A DNA stretch of 64,000 nucleotides. Source: Fusarium oxysporum f. sp. lycopersici 4287. Lineage: Eukaryota > Ascomycota > Sordariomycetes > Hypocreales > Nectriaceae. The first letter of the stretch is position 1, and the number at the start of each line of letters is the position of its first letter. Shown here one piece after another: positions 10,311 through 21,606 of the stretch. The stretch covers positions 682,001 through 746,000 of the forward strand of contig NC_030994.1 of the NCBI RefSeq assembly GCF_000149955.1. The letters run 5' to 3'. The notes below the pieces were generated by a model. It had not been told where the DNA came from and did not search any database. It saw only the letters and a program-made list of their open reading frames with translations. Position numbers and translations under genes: made by a program.

Positions 10311-11523
10311 TCAATCACCTTGAGTCTGAATGCTTTGAAGCTCCCCGTTCTGAAACCGAAGCCTGAGTTGGGCAATGATCTCCTGATAATCAGGAGTCTT
10401 ACATTGCACTTCGGAGATTCCAACCCGAAGAAGATACATGTTGAAGTCTTGAGCAAGCGCTTCAGGGTTGCTGTTCCTCTTTGCCTCTACCCAGTATTCG
10501 ATGTCCATATGCCAAGGGGGATCTTCTGTAGCTACCAAGTCATTTGTTTCACGTTGCTTGATCCAAATCTCGACCAAGTCCTCTTTAAACACAGCCTCGG
10601 CGAAATCGATGATATAGGGCCTTTCGGGACTGTCGACTGCGACGTTATTTCTTTGCTGCAATATAACATCGTTGCTGTTCGTCTTGAGAAGAATGCCGAA
10701 CTTGTTGATCTCATACATCGCATCGACGGCGCGTTGAACTAGCTCCGCCAATGCGTCGTGCACCGGCTTGTCTATTATTTGGGCCAACCCGGGTGTAGGC
10801 AAGTGGCTGAGTCTGAGGCCAGGAATATATTGCAGAAGAAGGCCATGAACACATAAGAATTCTTCCGATTCCGTGCCCACGCCTTCTACGTCTGGGTCGA
10901 CAACAGATAATGGAATACGCACATGTGCGTATAGGCGAGGTATCTCATTTCCCTGCATTGGTTCGAGCTGTTTGTATGCCCTAAACTCGGTCTTGAGGCG
11001 CTGGTCATACTCGTACCAAGTAACAGCTTCAAATCTTGCCATGCCATCAGGCATGATACTGAGGCCCTGTTGGTTGATATAGAAATCGACCGCACGAGGT
11101 CTGACGGGAGCACTTTTGTAGGTTTGTCCCAAGACTTGGGAAAAGACGCGTATTCTCCCTTGACGTACGAATAAGTGATAGGCATCTTCTGATGCTCGCG
11201 AAGGGACTGTGGCTGTACCATAAAATTGACGAATATGCCCACCGTAACGCCGGTCGTAAAGTTTAAGCACTGCTTCCTGAGTGCTTCCCGAATCGGTCAT
11301 GAATTGTACGAGCTTCACAGGCGATGTGGCGCCAAGGAAGGTATCTAGAACATCGACGGTCATGGTTGTTCTTCTAGATGGAATCTGCTCGTCAAGTCTT
11401 TCAACAATTTGTAGGGTTACTTGACAGAGAGTATGGTATGGTGGGGTATAGGCTGCTCTTGATGCAGAGGATCGGTCAGAAGGAACTTTCGGGTGGTTCG
11501 ATAACTTACGCAAATTGAGCCAT
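10311..11523 (-). CDS. Protein-kinase-like fold protein (386 aa), function unknown
   Basis: Exon 1 is only 14 nt (11510-11523, ATGGCTCAATTTGC), followed by a 52-nt intron (GTAAGT, branch CTGAC) and exon 2 from 11457 to the stop at 10311. The protein contains a Lys/Asp-based kinase-like layout: VLKLYDRRYG, then a hydrophobic helix region DAMYEINKFGILLK, and YIIDFAEAVFKED in the place of the DFG motif. The HxD catalytic loop is replaced by KTNSND, so catalysis is uncertain. Fungi hold many such divergent kinase-like genes, often of unknown role. No signal peptide or membrane segment is present. The downstream end lies 150 bp from the GT17 stop, so the two genes converge. A longer reading without exon 1 would lack an ATG at the right place. 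Confidence 0.7.
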
Positions 11524-11810
11524 GCTGAATAGTTCTGAGAGTTGTGATCAAGAATAAATTATAGCCGTTTTGGTGATGATAATGTAGAATGAAGATTACC
11601 AAAACATCCAAATCAAAATACAAAGGTAAGCTAAGGTTGGCAGTCGTGCTGCTTTGGTGAGAAGGAGCAATCTTCATCATTAGAAAAAGTCATGATGCTG
11701 GCCCTTCATGCAGTCATAAGCTTCTCAACTGCTCCGCCATCTTTATTTCAGAGCTGAAAACATCCAGGCCGATCACGAGAAGGCAATATTTTCACATCAA
11801 TTAATTGGCC

Positions 11811-11956
11811 CAGAGAGCAGTAGAACTTCTAATATTAGATGAAGGTGCTAAAATAATCCAATCTAAGACTTATTAAATTTATATCAAATTATACTAAATA
11901 CATATAAGTCCTTTAATACTTAGGAAAAAGGTCCCAGGTTTTCTATCTCCCTGTAG
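11811..11956. mobile_element. MITE-like inverted-repeat element, copy 4
   Basis: The left end is CAGAGAGCAGTAGAACTTCT and the reverse complement of the right end is CAGGGAGATAGAAAACCTGG. The core is strongly AT-rich (long AAATT/TATA runs), consistent with RIP damage. Length is 146 bp. Confidence 0.55.
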
Positions 11957-12152
11957 TGCCATAGATAGCCATTTCCACCCGGCGAGTAGTTCGTCAGCAC
12001 TGAAAGCAAACAGATCGTAATAAAGTCAGTACAATACGAACATTAGTTCTAGTTTTTCCTAAGTATGATCGTCGTCCTTTCGAAATAATGCAACTTCTGC
12101 GAGACGACTTTGATTGACAAGACGTTGATTACCTCTAGTCAATAAGGTAGAT

Positions 12153-13296
12153 TTATGCAAAACGATCTAGTCGGAAATTCTCCAGTATAGGATCCGTCTC
12201 CCCAGTGAGAATCTGCCTGCTCAACAACTTCCCAACAAGAGCCCCATTCGTCACCCCAGAATGCATCACAGCAACACTAAGCCCATCCAACCCCGTCTCT
12301 CCAAGAATCGGTAGCCCATCTTCTGGCAAAACTCTATGTCCGATAGTGTAGTGGCTGAACTCAAGCTCTTCTCCGCCGATGACTGACTTTTGAAGTTTGG
12401 CGAAGAGCTCACGTGCCGTCTTTTCTGGATCGTCGCCTAGGTCGCCTCCAGCGTAGCTTGAACCGAAAAGTAAGGCTCCGTCGAGTGTTTGACGTATGTG
12501 TAGTTCGGGAGCGTTGATTACACCGTTGATTAGTTTCTTGGGGGTCGGTTTTGTGTTGACGAGAAGGCCTCAAGAGCTCTTCTGCCTCCTTATATCGCCC
12601 CTGGTGCCAATATGTCCATGCCAGATTAGCCATACTCGTCAGCGTATCGGAATGTTCCTCTCCTAGCATTTTAGTCCTTGTTTTCACTGCCTTCTTGCTT
12701 AAACTTTCGCCATCGGTCTTTGTGAAGCCTTTAACCTTGGTCTCGAGAACCTTGGCTCCGCTGTCTTTTGCTAGGTTGATCAGTAACTCAGCAGCCTTTT
12801 CAGCTTCCAGAGCTCCCTCTTGATCGTAACCAAGACCCCATTCTGGAAGCTTCGTCTCTTCAATACGAGGTTCTCGCTTCGATATCCCCGTCTTGTCAAC
12901 ACGGATAACATCATATCCCCAAGCAGTCAGGTTCTTCTGCTCCTCCTCAAGTTCTCGGGGCGATTTATCCCAGCTTGTAGTACCTCCCCAATGAATGGGT
13001 AAGTTCTCAACAGCTTTCTCAATCTCTCTCCAGTGCTCAAGAGACCTAAGTCGAAAGTCGTAGTAGAACTTTTTATCCGATGAAGCAGCATTCAGCCAAG
13101 CGAATGAATTGGGAGTAGCTACTCCTCCGATATCTTCCGCGATGATGGTCACGTTTGTCTCGGAGGAGAGATGCCAAGCGATAGAGGCACCGATGATACC
13201 GCCGCCAACCACGACAACGTTGGAGTTTGCGACGCTCATATTGGGCACTTGAGGCTTTTTATTCTCACTTTGAGAGCCATAGCGACCGTCGGACAT
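12153..13296 (-). pseudogene. FAD-dependent oxidoreductase (DAO family) pseudogene with a foreign TPR fragment
   Basis: The N-terminal half is a good DAO-type oxidoreductase: NVVVVGGGIIGASIAWHL is the Rossmann FAD-binding motif, followed by a normal central part to KVKGFTKTDG near 12715. The C-terminal half, from LLVNTKPTPKK near 12568 to the TAA at 12153-12155, includes GHRVLPEDGLPILGE and VAVMHSGVTNGALVG, the usual second FAD-contact region. Between them the expected strand with the VVLAAG-like motif is missing. In its place, near 12570-12705, lies a tetratricopeptide unit, and the reading frame is shifted after it, with a stop at 12409. The likely start is the ATG at 13239 (MSVANSN), 19 codons inside the first ATG. 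The gene cannot make a normal enzyme unless an unseen splice form exists. Confidence 0.8.
12570..12705 (-). other. Inserted TPR (kinesin-light-chain type) fragment inside the FAD gene
   Basis: The minus-strand frame reads TRTKMLGEEHSDTLTSMANL then AWTYWHQGRYKEAEELL. This is one full unit of the TPR repeats found in fungal NLR-type proteins (consensus LGEEHPDTLTSMANLA-WTY-NQGRYKEAEEL). It has no relation to DAO oxidoreductases. The edges are approximate (within about 10 bp) because the ancestral sequence is not available. It is likely filler DNA copied during break repair or a gene-conversion scar. Confidence 0.75.
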
Positions 13297-13967
13297 GTTG
13301 AGTTTATATGTCTTGATATCTCAACGTCGTATCAACCCCGCCTTTGCCGGACGTTCTTCTTGAGCCCGAAATGAAGATATGATGTGCTTCGGCTGTAGGA
13401 TGATAATGTTGCATAAATTATGGAAACAACTCGGTTATGTAAAGCAACCTTCTTTAAAAGGAAGTGATCGTTATTGAGCAGCCACCAACCTCTGATGACG
13501 TGCGCTGCTTCGCGGTAGATTTGAAGGTCCATCCGAGCTATTCTGATTGGTTAATCAAGTCTAGTCTAATCCTTCATGTTCGGTAACCCGACGATGCACT
13601 TTAAGCAACCTTCAACAACGTCCACCAATTATGGAGGATAACGAAACGCCGTATCTAGACGTGTTTCCTTTTTCCAAGACATTGATATCATCTCACATGT
13701 CCCGTGGCTTGTTTCTGACCCTTTAATCAAGGAAAACCACGTAATCATGCTGCATGTCTTTGATTAGGGTTACACAGTCGTCGTAAATTTACCAATCATG
13801 TCTTTTTCTTTTTCAGCTGCGATTGCCAAGACGGCCATCTCATATGCCCGATAGCAAAAGTAAAATGGGATTGAGATGATGTTTTTTATATATTCCCGAG
13901 CAGTTCTGTTTGTTTTGTTTGTTTGTTTGTTTGTTGTTGTTGTTGTTTCGATCTTGAGCAGACCAGC
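13297..13967. other. Intergenic; shared upstream region of FAD pseudogene and P450
   Basis: No coding features seen. At 13907-13947 lies a T-rich microsatellite of TTTG units turning into TTG units, ending 20 bp before the P450 start codon, so it is likely within the P450 leader. Confidence 0.7.
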
Positions 13968-15626
13968 ATGGCTTCACCATTCTTTGAAAGGGGCCTTACA
14001 TGGCTTCCGTACTTTATTGTTGCTCTCTTTACTTGGCTTCTTCTATCTTCGGCTATCTCTTGGTATCGTCTTCGACATATACCGGGTCCTTTCTTCGGAA
14101 AATTATCATACCTATGGGTAGCTTACATCACCATCACCGGCACACAGCATGATCACTTGGTCAACCTCAATCGAAGCTATGGACCCATTGTCAGAGTTGG
14201 TCCAAATGAGGTCCTGGTCGATGACCCAGACTTGATTCGAAAAGTTTCAAGTACTCGAAATACGTATACCAAAGGAAACTGGTATCTCGGCGGCAAATTC
14301 AATCCGTATCACGACCCCATGTTCCAGATAACAGACCCAGCCCAACACGATCGGGTCAAGGCGAAGCTATCTCCAGCGTACAGTGGACGCGACGCTCCCA
14401 ATCTCGAAGCCGTAGTCAACAGACAGATCGGCAGTTTGATTCAGTTAATCAAGGAGAAATACACGTCTGCCCAAGGAGATTATCGTCCGATGGAAGGAAC
14501 CAGAGTAACACGCCTTTTTGCACTCGATGTCATATCCAACCTGTCTCTTGGCCAAGAATTCGGCTATCTCAAAGCCGACTCTGACTTTCACGGGATCGTC
14601 AAGGCGCTCAATGAACATATGTTGGTCATGACTCTTGCAACAGATATTCCATGGCTGAGAAACTTGATCTTTTCGCCTATGTTTCTGAAGCTGTTTGGGC
14701 CGACTGAGAATGATACCAAGGGGATTGGCCCGCTGATGAAGGTCGCGAATACCATTGTACGCGAGCGATATGCTCCTGAAGCCGATGAGCAGCATGATAT
14801 GCTGGTGGGTTTTTCTTGTGGCGTGCGGAAATCGTATACTTACTTGGCAAAAGGGCTCGTTCAAGAGACATGGTTTAAGACTGGAGGAGTGCCAGGCTGA
14901 ATCTTTATTCATGTTCGTAGCAGGATCAGAAACCACTGCCACGGTGATACGGGTTATCCTTCTCTACATTGTCGCCTCGCCTCACATATATCAGCGCCTT
15001 AGACAAGAGATCACGGAGGCGATATCTGAAGGTCGAGCTTCGAGCCCAATCACAGATGTCGAGTCTCGGCAATTATCTTACCTCCAGGTTCGCTAGGCCT
15101 TGAACTACATATAAACAAGCTAACTTTGGCCAAACAGGCAGTAATCTACGAAGGCATCCGAATTCGTCCAGCTACATTGGGAATGTTCTTCAAAGACGTT
15201 CCAGCCGGCGGAGAAACAATGCATGGAAAGTATATCCCAGCTGGTACATCAATCGGCATCAATGCATCCTCCCTGCTACGCTCCGAAGCACTCTTCGGAC
15301 CTGATCCACAAGTCTTTCGGCCAGAGAGATATCTCGAAGTCGATAAAGAGACCAGTGCTCAGATGAAGCGGGATGTCGAGATTGTGTTTGGTTACGGACG
15401 ATGGATGTGTGCTGGAAAGCCTATTGCGTTCATGGAACTGAACAAGGTTATTTTTGAGGTATGTAATTGAAACCTCATTTTGGTTGATCTTACTAACAGA
15501 ATTCAGCTTCTTCGGGTTTTTGATTTTCAGCTCGTTGAGCCTGAAGTGGCGATGAAGTCGGAGAGTTATATGGTGTTCCATGACCAAAGTCTGATACTCA
15601 GGGTCACTGAAGCAGATCACAAATAG
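13968..15626 (+). CDS. Cytochrome P450 monooxygenase (pisatin demethylase/benzoate hydroxylase type)
   Basis: The exons are 13968-14804, 14854-15087, 15138-15458 and 15507-15626, giving 503 residues. All three introns are 48-50 nt and phase 0 with GT-AG ends. An N-terminal membrane anchor (LPYFIVALFTWLLLSS) is followed by the proline hinge HIPGPF. The oxygen-binding I-helix is FVAGSETTAT, the ExxR motif is YEGIRIRP, and the heme loop is FGYGRWMCAG, with the cysteine ligand and the aromatic/Arg order typical of pisatin-demethylase-like fungal P450s. It is an ER-anchored monooxygenase for a hydrophobic substrate, probably in detoxification or secondary metabolism. No biosynthetic backbone gene lies nearby, so it appears as a lone gene. 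Three flanking intron reads outside the spliced model end in stops, which supports the splicing. Confidence 0.92.
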
Positions 15627-16268
15627 CGAAGGCGACTCAGAAAGACTGCTTCATTCAGTCTATATAAAACCAGTTGAATTACAATGTCATACTGCTACAA
15701 CTGCGTCGTCTCGGTAGTCTCAAAAGCACACTAAACTCTGTATAGTGATTGTAAGCTCTCGGCCATAGATCTAAGACGATGCTTGTTACTGCCGAAATAA
15801 AAAACCTAGGTCTGTAATTCCCTGCAAGACGAGCTTTTCATCCTCAAGTTATCCTTCTACAACGGCCTCCGTGCCCTTCTCAACCCAACCGTATCTCTAC
15901 TCCCCTTTCATGATTGCCGTACCTCGTGGCTCAAATTCATGGTGTATGTTGTGCAAAAGAACGGGCTAATCCCATGACCCTTGGCAATGTTGAGGCTCTT
16001 TATGCGACCATAATAAAGTTACACAATAGTCACAGGGTCTTTCAATATTGACCGAGGTATTACAGTTAGGAAACATGTACAGTACACGAGCTATGGTGTG
16101 ACCATTACGTGGCTTCTTAACCCGAGGTTTCACACTCGTGTTCAATGTTGAAATAGAAATCAGCATGGAATCTGGCTTCAGAAAGCTGATAAACCAATGC
16201 TGGCCAACACTACGCATAGATAGTATTGAAGCATTACCAGATATCACGTTAAACAAAAGAAGGTCAAG
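15627..16268. other. Intergenic, no supported gene
   Basis: Contains the P450 3' end and the former promoter of the decayed thioredoxin copy. No conserved open frame or repeat recognised. Confidence 0.5.
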
Positions 16269-16788
16269 ATGGTCGTCCACGAGATCCATTCGTAAGTCAA
16301 CCCTTGGTTCTTTCTCTCATCAATATTCATATCATAGCCAAACACTCACACATATAAAGAATGGAGGAGTTCAAAGACGCCCTTGAGAAGCATCCATTAG
16401 TCCTTGTTGACTTCTGGGCTACATGGAGCGGACCTTGTCAATTGATAAGTCCCGTCATCGAAAAGTAAGATCAAAGTACTCAGGTTTTGGCATCTATAGA
16501 CTAGCCTGACGAAATTGACAGACACTCTGATTCATCGAGATACTCATCAGTCTACTTCTGTTAGACATTGATGCGGTTAGAGAGGTTTCTGACGAGCTGG
16601 GTATCCAGACATTGCCTATTACCGTGATGTATAAGGATGGCACGAAGTGTGACGAGGTCCATACAGGATTCCTTAATACCATAGAGGAGTTGTTGAAGAA
16701 GCATGTCGAGAGGGACATGGATACCGTTAAGCAACAAACTTTTGTGTCACATGAAGTTCAAAGTCTCTGCGGTTTCCGGCTCAGGTGA
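16269..16788 (+). pseudogene. Thioredoxin paralog, decayed (active-site Cys lost, frameshift)
   Basis: The structure matches the intact copy at 16853-17277 exon by exon: exon 1 is 23 nt (16269-16291), exon 2 is 105 nt (16360-16464). Exon 2 gives [19 protein letters not shown], in which the first redox cysteine of WCGPC is serine. Exon 3 starts near 16523 but the frame changes after SSVYF, with a TAG in the original frame; the homologous sequence resumes as DIDAVREVSDELGIQTLP and TVMYKDGTKCDEV. Without both cysteines and with a broken frame it cannot act as a normal dithiol reductase. The two copies are tail to tail, 64 bp apart. A sequencing error could explain the frameshift but not the Cys-to-Ser change. 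Confidence 0.75.
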
Positions 16789-16852
16789 TGATCAATACTA
16801 TGCCGAACCATATTCTGTCTAACATAGACAAAACACTGATTCCAAATGGCAT

Positions 16853-17277
16853 CTAGCTCTTGTACTGTTGCACAAGCTTCTCCAACTTAGAAGGGTCTGC
16901 TCCCACAACCTCATCAGCCTTCTCGCCATCCTTGAAGAGCATGAAGGTAGGCATCGCTCGGATGCCGTACTCTTGAGAAATATCCTCAGCCTCGTCAACG
17001 TTGACCTTGACAAAGTAGATCGATTCAGTTGCTTCCGACAACCTGGTAGTAAGGAGTAAGCCAAGTTGTACATATGCACGTTGACCGGCGGGACTTACTT
17101 CTCTACGACGGGGCTGATGAATCGGCATGGTCCGCACCATGGGGCCCAGAAGTCTACAAGGACCACTGTGTTCTTTTCAAGGGTATCCCTGAACTCGGAG
17201 AGGCTGTACACTGGTTAGCTTGACTTTTGAAGATTGAGAGATTACAATACTTACTTCTTGACTTCGTGGACTGTCAT
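16853..17277 (-). CDS. Thioredoxin
   Basis: Three exons, 17255-17277, 17099-17203 and 16853-17042, give a 105-residue protein, the normal size for cytosolic thioredoxin. The active site is [18 protein letters not shown] with the WCGPC redox pair; the cis-proline loop is [16 protein letters not shown]. Introns are 51 and 56 nt with GTAAGT donors and CAG acceptors. Thioredoxin reduces disulfides in partner proteins using thioredoxin reductase and NADPH, and acts in the cytosol or nucleus. No targeting peptide is visible. The gene is the intact member of an inverted, tail-to-tail duplication. Its start codon is about 140 bp from the assembly gap, so part of its promoter is unknown. Confidence 0.93.
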
Positions 17278-17418
17278 TTTGAGATGGTCTTGCAATGGTG
17301 TTTGCTGAATATGATAGCTTTGAAAGTCTGAGAACCTCGAGGGTTTCGGGCATTATATACTGTGCCATGTTTCCCCTCACGTCAGGACGCGTCATAGTCT
17401 GATTGGCTCATCGGGCTT

Positions 17419-17577
17419 NNNNNNNNNNNNNNNNNNNNNNNNNNNNNNNNNNNNNNNNNNNNNNNNNNNNNNNNNNNNNNNNNNNNNNNNNNNNNNNNNN
17501 NNNNNNNNNNNNNNNNNNNNNNNNNNNNNNNNNNNNNNNNNNNNNNNNNNNNNNNNNNNNNNNNNNNNNNNNNNNNN
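17419..17577. other. Assembly gap (159 N)
   Basis: A run of unknown bases upstream of the thioredoxin gene. Its length is not a round number, so it may be an estimated gap. Confidence 0.99.
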
Positions 17578-18581
17578 AGACTTTTTTGAAAACTAGGCCG
17601 AAATCAATTTCCTATTCTGATTATTGTGGCGTCCGTACGTGGTCAGATTTACTGAGCAACATCAGCGAGTTCCCCGCAATTTTGTGAAGCTGAATTGCTA
17701 GGGAGACCAATTGGCACGACGATCTTATGAATTGTTGAGGCATTTAGCTATGACGTCTAAATTTGGAGCTATTTGCAGCTGATCGGTTTGTGGCTGAAAG
17801 TTAATCTCCAGACCTTTAGCGTGGTCCCTAGAAGCGGGGAGTTCCGAGTTGGTGATCAGTCAGATGTTTAGTGAGACATTGTGCTAAGCCAGACTATAAG
17901 AGTGATGCTCATTACTAGTTGGTTTCATAATTTACAGACTACCTCGGATGTATTCTTATCTGGGGCTCGGACTATTTACTAAAGCCTCAGGGTTATAGGC
18001 TGCGTTGATGATGTATGTCAACTCTGCCATGCTAAGCTCGTATTTCATCACTGCGCGTGCCGTGCCTCACATGCAAAACATGACCTCAGCAGGCTAACAA
18101 ATCACAAGGCAAACACTATCCCTCGTGGTATGCATGTCTCGTTCGTTGTCAGATTGATTGACTTCAGCGAGCCTCATCAGTGGATTGCAGGATGGTTGTC
18201 TAGTATACCTGGCCAAGATTAGGAAGGTGGCTTACAAGCTACTATTGGCGATACCTGATTGACTACTAAATAATTACTAATCAAAACCGAAGCATATGCC
18301 GGTGTGTTTACCGATCACTTCTACATACTCAAAACTTTGGCATGTCACCCTTATTTCAACTCACTAGATCGGTGCACCGAAAATATCGGGCTTACATCAG
18401 AATGTCCTGTACCATGATGTCCAGGATTTATGAGACGCCTTCTTGGAAACATACACAATTTCGTACTTGTGGTCATAAATCTTAAGTATAAACAGTAGAA
18501 CCCACTTCAAGTCGGCCGAGCTTAAACCAATGTTCTTGGAACTCCATACAACGACTCAAGCTTCCATTTCTCACAATACAC
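17578..18581. other. Intergenic, no supported gene
   Basis: AT-rich sequence without a recognisable open frame, RNA gene or repeat between the gap and the 3' end of the secreted cysteine-rich gene. Confidence 0.5.
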
Positions 18582-18893
18582 CTAAGGAAACTTGCTCCGG
18601 CAAGAAGAATCAGCACCAGTGGCGCCAGCATTCTGACATCTGCGTCTCCAGTCACAGTTATCGAAGCTCGAAGCACCGCCACCAAAAGTCTTGACGTTGC
18701 ACTCCTTGTACTGGGTGTTCGCACCGTACTCTCGCGTGTTGGGCTCCATTCCACCCTTGAAGTGATCGCAAACGGTCTGGGTGGCGCCGTTGTTGGGAAC
18801 GCCGTTGCTGTCGTAGCAGTGGCAGCTTTCGTAGCTGGCGCATGCGGAAGCGAATGCTGAGAGGGTGAGGAGACCGAGGATTGAGACCTTCAT
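18582..18893 (-). CDS. Small secreted cysteine-rich protein (103 aa)
   Basis: A single-exon gene. The start MKVSILGLLTLSAFASACAS is a convincing secretion signal with cleavage likely around residue 17. The mature part is about 86 residues with eight cysteines, in CHCYDSNG, QTVCDHFKGG, YKECNVKTFGGG, FDNCDWRRRCQ and SSCRSK. Size, secretion and even cysteine count suggest an extracellular disulfide-rich protein; similar unnamed proteins are common in plant-associated fungi and are often listed as effector candidates. It is not the same fold, by cysteine spacing, as the other secreted protein at 7 kb. No pathway partner lies nearby. An AG-rich leader and an AT-rich promoter lie upstream. The function is unknown. 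Confidence 0.8.
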   Translation of the reverse strand: MKVSILGLLTLSAFASACASYESCHCYDSNGVPNNGATQTVCDHFKGGMEPNTREYGANTQYKECNVKTFGGGASSFDNCDWRRRCQNAGATGADSSCRSKFP

Positions 18894-19799
18894 TTTGATG
18901 GAAAAATTCAGGTGCTGTAAGAGTTAGGCTTTGTGAGAAACTTTGAGGGTTAGGTATATACCTTATTTGATGGGCTGTTCGACTGAAGCTTGGGGTTTGT
19001 GATGCTGAGAGTTGTGATATGAATGGTTTGCTTCTCGAAGAGACCCAAGCACATATTTATACCCAAAATTACAGCTCAACAATCCCTATTCTCAGTACGT
19101 CAACTCGAAAGATCATCGATCTCATGGTCTCCAGTAATTCTCAATAGGCGTAACTACTCCGGACTTGCCAGGATTCCGGAAACTCATGACCAGAATACGA
19201 GGTCTTACTGGTGTTCGAATCTCTCATAGTGATGCCAAGAAACATCGCCAAGAAAACATTTCCTATAATTGCACACATTCTCATAGTTGTGATCGGTAAA
19301 TCGGACTTTGGTTTCTTGGCAAATCAGGGGTCGAACTACTTATACAACTGCCGAAAACTCTGCACTCGTCTATTCACAGAATACCCCATAAAAGTCTCAA
19401 ACTAAAATACTAGCGGTCAAAATAAGGTTTTACATATAGTAATATGTGACCGGTTCCGCGGATTCTCGCTTGGGGAGCTCGCAGATGATCCGATGCGAAG
19501 TTCCCGTTGAAGAGATATCATGACTCGCGATATAGGTCATTAACCAGTCACAAAGTCATGTGTACTCGCTTGCTGTGGTTGAGGGACGCGCTCCAATCGG
19601 ATTCATCCCTTAAACACGAACCTACATGATCCAATGTGAGAATGGTCTGGAAATAAATTTAGGAAGTCAAGTTCGAGTATGTTCCGCGTAAAACGCTAAC
19701 ATAATCAGGGTAAAGAATTCCGTTTCTTATTTCTCACCTCTCATTTGCTAGCTCGCATCTACCTCTATATTGACCGAACTTAAAGAACTTGGCTCGGCA
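18894..19799. other. Intergenic, no supported gene
   Basis: Promoter side of the secreted protein gene, then AT-rich sequence without recognised coding potential. Confidence 0.5.
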
Positions 19800-20965
19800 T
19801 TGGCTTAATGGATCCTTCTATCCTTTTACTCAACCTGGAATGGATAGTCCATTATCCCGCTCCACTTTGTCCAGAATACCTCCGTTGGCCACCCCCTTAC
19901 GGAAGTACGACTTCAATATGTGTCATAGCAGGAAACACTAAAATTATAGTGAAAGGCTCAACCTCGTCATCCAAAGACTTCAACTTCCACAAGCAAGAGA
20001 CCAACTCATAGAGAGTCAAATGTTCTGCCTTTACACACATGATAGCATCCGCCATCGTCTCAAGCTACACACAAGATCTACTCCACCCTCACTCAATGCA
20101 CTCTATCCCTGCTATACTCTCCATGATGAAGTGCCCAATTGCCCCAAACTCATGGTAGGACATCATGTAGCCTTCGCTTTGCCACTGTCAACTCGGTGTA
20201 AGGTTTCTCTGTCCCCATAATTTTGAGGCCTTAGCTTTCATGATCCTAACCCTTTTTCAAGATTGACTGTATCCAGACGTTCCTCCCGAGTATCCCGAGA
20301 AGGCTCTCACAGACAATCACCCCGTCGCCAGCGCCTTTCTCGTCAAGACCCTCGATTTGATGTCTTAGAGTCCTGAAAGCTAGTCCAACCAAACATATTA
20401 CACGGTATCCCATCTGCGGAACCAATCATCGTCTTATACTGAGTCTTCAAAATTATATTATCCCTTGATACCTTCCAAACATCCCAAGTCGTCAGAGCTA
20501 TGACATTACCGTATACACCAGCCGGCCAATCATCCTTCTAGTATGAAGATGTCAAAGTACATCAGGAACAACTTTCGGCACCGGACCACCACGAGTCTTT
20601 TACACAAAAGGGGCTTCGTCTAGTTTTCATAGTAGTTGTAGATGAAAGTGTCTGCAGGGGCGAATAGTGCCAGATCGCCTGCCCAGCCAAGCCAGTCGCT
20701 GTATTGAGGACTGCCTATTGAGGTGGATGAGATTGCTCTTCATGGTCCGGCAGATGTTAGATAAGGGCTTAATGACTAATTCTTGGAGCATAAGAAATCA
20801 AGGGCTTCGTCCAAACCTTCAGTGCACAGTACGGATAGAGGTTACTTCGTAACTATTTTCTGTAGGCCATGTATTAGCTTTGGGGAGTTGACGCGGTCCA
20901 TATCTACCAGAATCTGCTCCGCGCTGTCTCCTTCAACTCGACAGCATAGCTAGTCTCGCAGATAA
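19800..20965 (-). pseudogene. Alpha-L-rhamnosidase (GH78) relic
   Basis: The minus strand carries collinear fragments of a GH78 rhamnosidase in different frames with many stops. Near 20780-20740 it reads RTMKSNLIHL. Near 20703-20626 it reads SDWLGWAGDLALFAPADTF, the counterpart of the family's DERLGWTGD catalytic-acid block, with the DER changed. Near 20540-20385 it reads DDWPAGVYGNVIALTTWDVW then QYKTM. Near 20168-20105 it reads MSYHEFGAIGHFIMESIAGI, the C-terminal (alpha/alpha)6-barrel end, and a degenerate beta domain follows. GH78 enzymes release rhamnose from plant pectin (rhamnogalacturonan I). The order matches the family, which supports the call more than any single block. Both catalytic context and frame are lost, so it is dead. 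Confidence 0.6.
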
Positions 20966-21606
20966 CATTTCGATGCAAGGGAATAAGAGCTAGCGATGTT
21001 CTGCAATAGGGCATTTTCTAGTGTAATTCACTTAGAAGGCAATCAGATGGGATATCTAATTGCCTTTATTGCCTCCATTCTTGTTGTTGCTGGTTTATCT
21101 GTTTGTTATTCTGTTTATCTCAAAATTTGGTAGCAATCCTACTCTAGCGGGTGATGGAGGCAATTCGGGAATAAGTGACCGTCCATCGGCTCCGATCATG
21201 GCTCCACCACGATCCGCTGAGCCGCAACTTTTTTACGTTATAGAGACAAGGATGTCTCTGACTTAAAGATTTACAGAGTGGGTTTATTAGACTTGGGAGT
21301 AACGTAATAAGATAGATCTTGATTGATCGTCGAATCAGTTCATCAGTTAAGTTGCATGAGGCTTTTGATAAACGAAAATCTCGATATCGACATTGCTGCT
21401 GTGAGAATTTGACCTCGGTATTAGACAGTGGCAAATTGGTCGAACCACTCAACTTGACTCATTGAATGATTGAAAAATCCCTGTTTCTCGTGAATTAACA
21501 TGTTTTCAGAAACACTAGAGTCATAATCTCTACTGTTACTTATCACGATATCTTAGATTCTTTTTGTTTTAAAGTCCTGTAGACAATTTTCTCCAACTTT
21601 TCAATG

